From Bacillota bacterium (GTDB taxonomy: Bacteria; Bacillota; Sulfobacillia; JAJZYS01; JAJYTV01), in the NCBI GenBank assembly GCA_021806845.1, contig JAKAPV010000196.1, positions 1-5,640 on the forward strand: DNA of 5,640 nt, in the 5' to 3' direction. Below are positions 5,007 through 5,640 of the stretch, one piece after another. The notes beneath the pieces were generated by a model. The model saw only the letters and a list, made by a program, of their open reading frames with translations, made no database searches and was not told the origin of the DNA. Numbering within the stretch: the stretch's first letter is position 1; every line of letters begins with the position of its first letter. A program made the translations under genes and the position numbers.

Positions 5007-5640
5007 CACGGCCTCGGCAGCCGGATCTGCAACGGCGGCAGGAGCTGGCCGGCGCTTGCGATCTCGGCGACCGCCTGGCCGCGCGGCAGGCGGCGCAACG
5101 TCTCGTAGTCGAAGCGCGGCGCCTCGCGCAGGCCTGACTCCGTGCTGACGAAGCGGCGGCCGAGCGAGTCCCGCAGCTGCTCCAGGTCGTCGCGCGAGAG
5201 GCCGCCCAGCAGGATGCGGTTGCGCGCGTTCGAGAGGACGGCCGCCCGGAGCTCCCCGTCCAGCTGGCCGAGATGCTGGTGGGCCAGCACCGCGCCGACG
5301 CGGTGCGAGCGGGCTTCGGCGAGGAACGCCGCGAAGCCGCCCTGCGCGAAGGTTTGGAACTCATCGGCGTAGACGAAGGCAGGCGCGCCGCCCGCGGCGC
5401 GGCGCAGGGCGGCCGCCTGGAAGAGCAGGAGCGCGAACGATCCCACCGCGCGGGCGGCGAGACCGAGCTCGCCTTCCGGCAGCGCGAGCAGCAGGAGGCC
5501 CTGCGCGGCGAGGAGCTGGTCGAAGTCGCAGGCGGGACGCGCACTGAACAGGGCGCGCGCCCAGGGATGCGCCGTGAGCTGCGCGACGGCCGACTGCACG
5601 CCGATGAAGGCATCCTGGCGGAAGCGGGGGCTCCACCCGC
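5006..5640 (-). CDS. VirD4/TraG-like conjugative coupling ATPase, C-terminal part (5' end outside window)
   Basis: The frame is open from the right edge (GWSPRFRQDAFIG before the GTG at 5597-5599) to TGA 5006-5008, about 210 residues. It is the C-terminal half of a P-loop ATPase of the TraM-recognition/VirD4/TraG or AAA-like DNA-transfer type. These proteins couple DNA to the conjugation channel at the membrane. Visible features are LLLLALPEGELG, a Walker B segment PAFVYADEFQTF (Asp-Glu codons near 5360-5365), VGAVLAHQHLGQL with the conserved sensor Gln, SNARNRILLGGLSRDDLEQL, and the C-terminal LRRLPRGQAVAEI block ending in LPPLQIRLPRP. Walker A and any N-terminal membrane helices lie beyond the window. 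GTG 5599 is internal and not a credible start, because the family-like QDAF segment continues upstream. It overlaps the next gene by one base, so the two are probably made together. Confidence 0.87.
   Translation of the reverse strand, partial: GWSPRFRQDAFIGVQSAVAQLTAHPWARALFSARPACDFDQLLAAQGLLLLALPEGELGLAARAVGSFALLLFQAAALRRAAGGAPAFVYADEFQTFAQGGFAAFLAEARSHRVGAVLAHQHLGQLDGELRAAVLSNARNRILLGGLSRDDLEQLRDSLGRRFVSTESGLREAPRFDYETLRRLPRGQAVAEIASAGQLLPPLQIRLPRP

Noticed and set aside
4317..5108. 263-codon plus-strand frame opposite the replication-relaxation gene
   Set aside because: Shadow of the minus-strand gene; the product is Arg/Ala/Gln-rich with no recognisable motif.

Overview
The window is very GC-rich, and most genes use G/C at nearly every third codon position. 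It carries members of families I associate with Bacillota (a UPF0637/YktB protein and a YtaF/MntP-type membrane protein). My best guess is a high-GC, possibly thermophilic, spore-forming Bacillota. That is an inference from family recognition and composition; no rRNA or other phylogenetic marker is present.

Layout from left to right. (1) 1-392, plus strand: the end of a reading frame open from the window edge, containing a small coiled-coil protein of unknown function (186-392) with visibly lower GC3 than the rest. (2) 398-435: a perfect 16-bp inverted repeat that can terminate transcription from both sides. (3) 444-3018, minus strand: a two-gene unit, an S9-family serine peptidase (acylaminoacyl-peptidase type) followed by an overlapping UPF0637/YktB gene whose start is unclear. 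(4) 3019-3100: a short divergent intergenic region. (5) 3101-3733, plus strand: a six-helix MntP/YtaF-type membrane protein. (6) 3730-5640, minus strand: three tightly coupled genes read from the right edge: the C-terminal part of a VirD4/TraG-like conjugation ATPase, a replication-relaxation (Replic_Relax) protein, and a RimJ/RimL-type GNAT acetyltransferase. Both internal junctions are TGATG stop/start overlaps. The last gene runs head-on into the YtaF-like gene, and the two share a single CTAG as both stop codons.

The right third therefore looks like the end of a conjugative or mobilisable module, with an acetyltransferase as its last gene. The middle resembles ordinary chromosomal housekeeping genes. 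The left edge may be another accessory gene. No tRNA, rRNA, insertion sequence, attachment-site repeat or CRISPR array was seen. I found no convincing wholly new system. The most notable points are the coupling of a GNAT gene to conjugation genes, the 4-base shared convergent stop, and the possible frameshift or non-standard start of the yktB-like gene.
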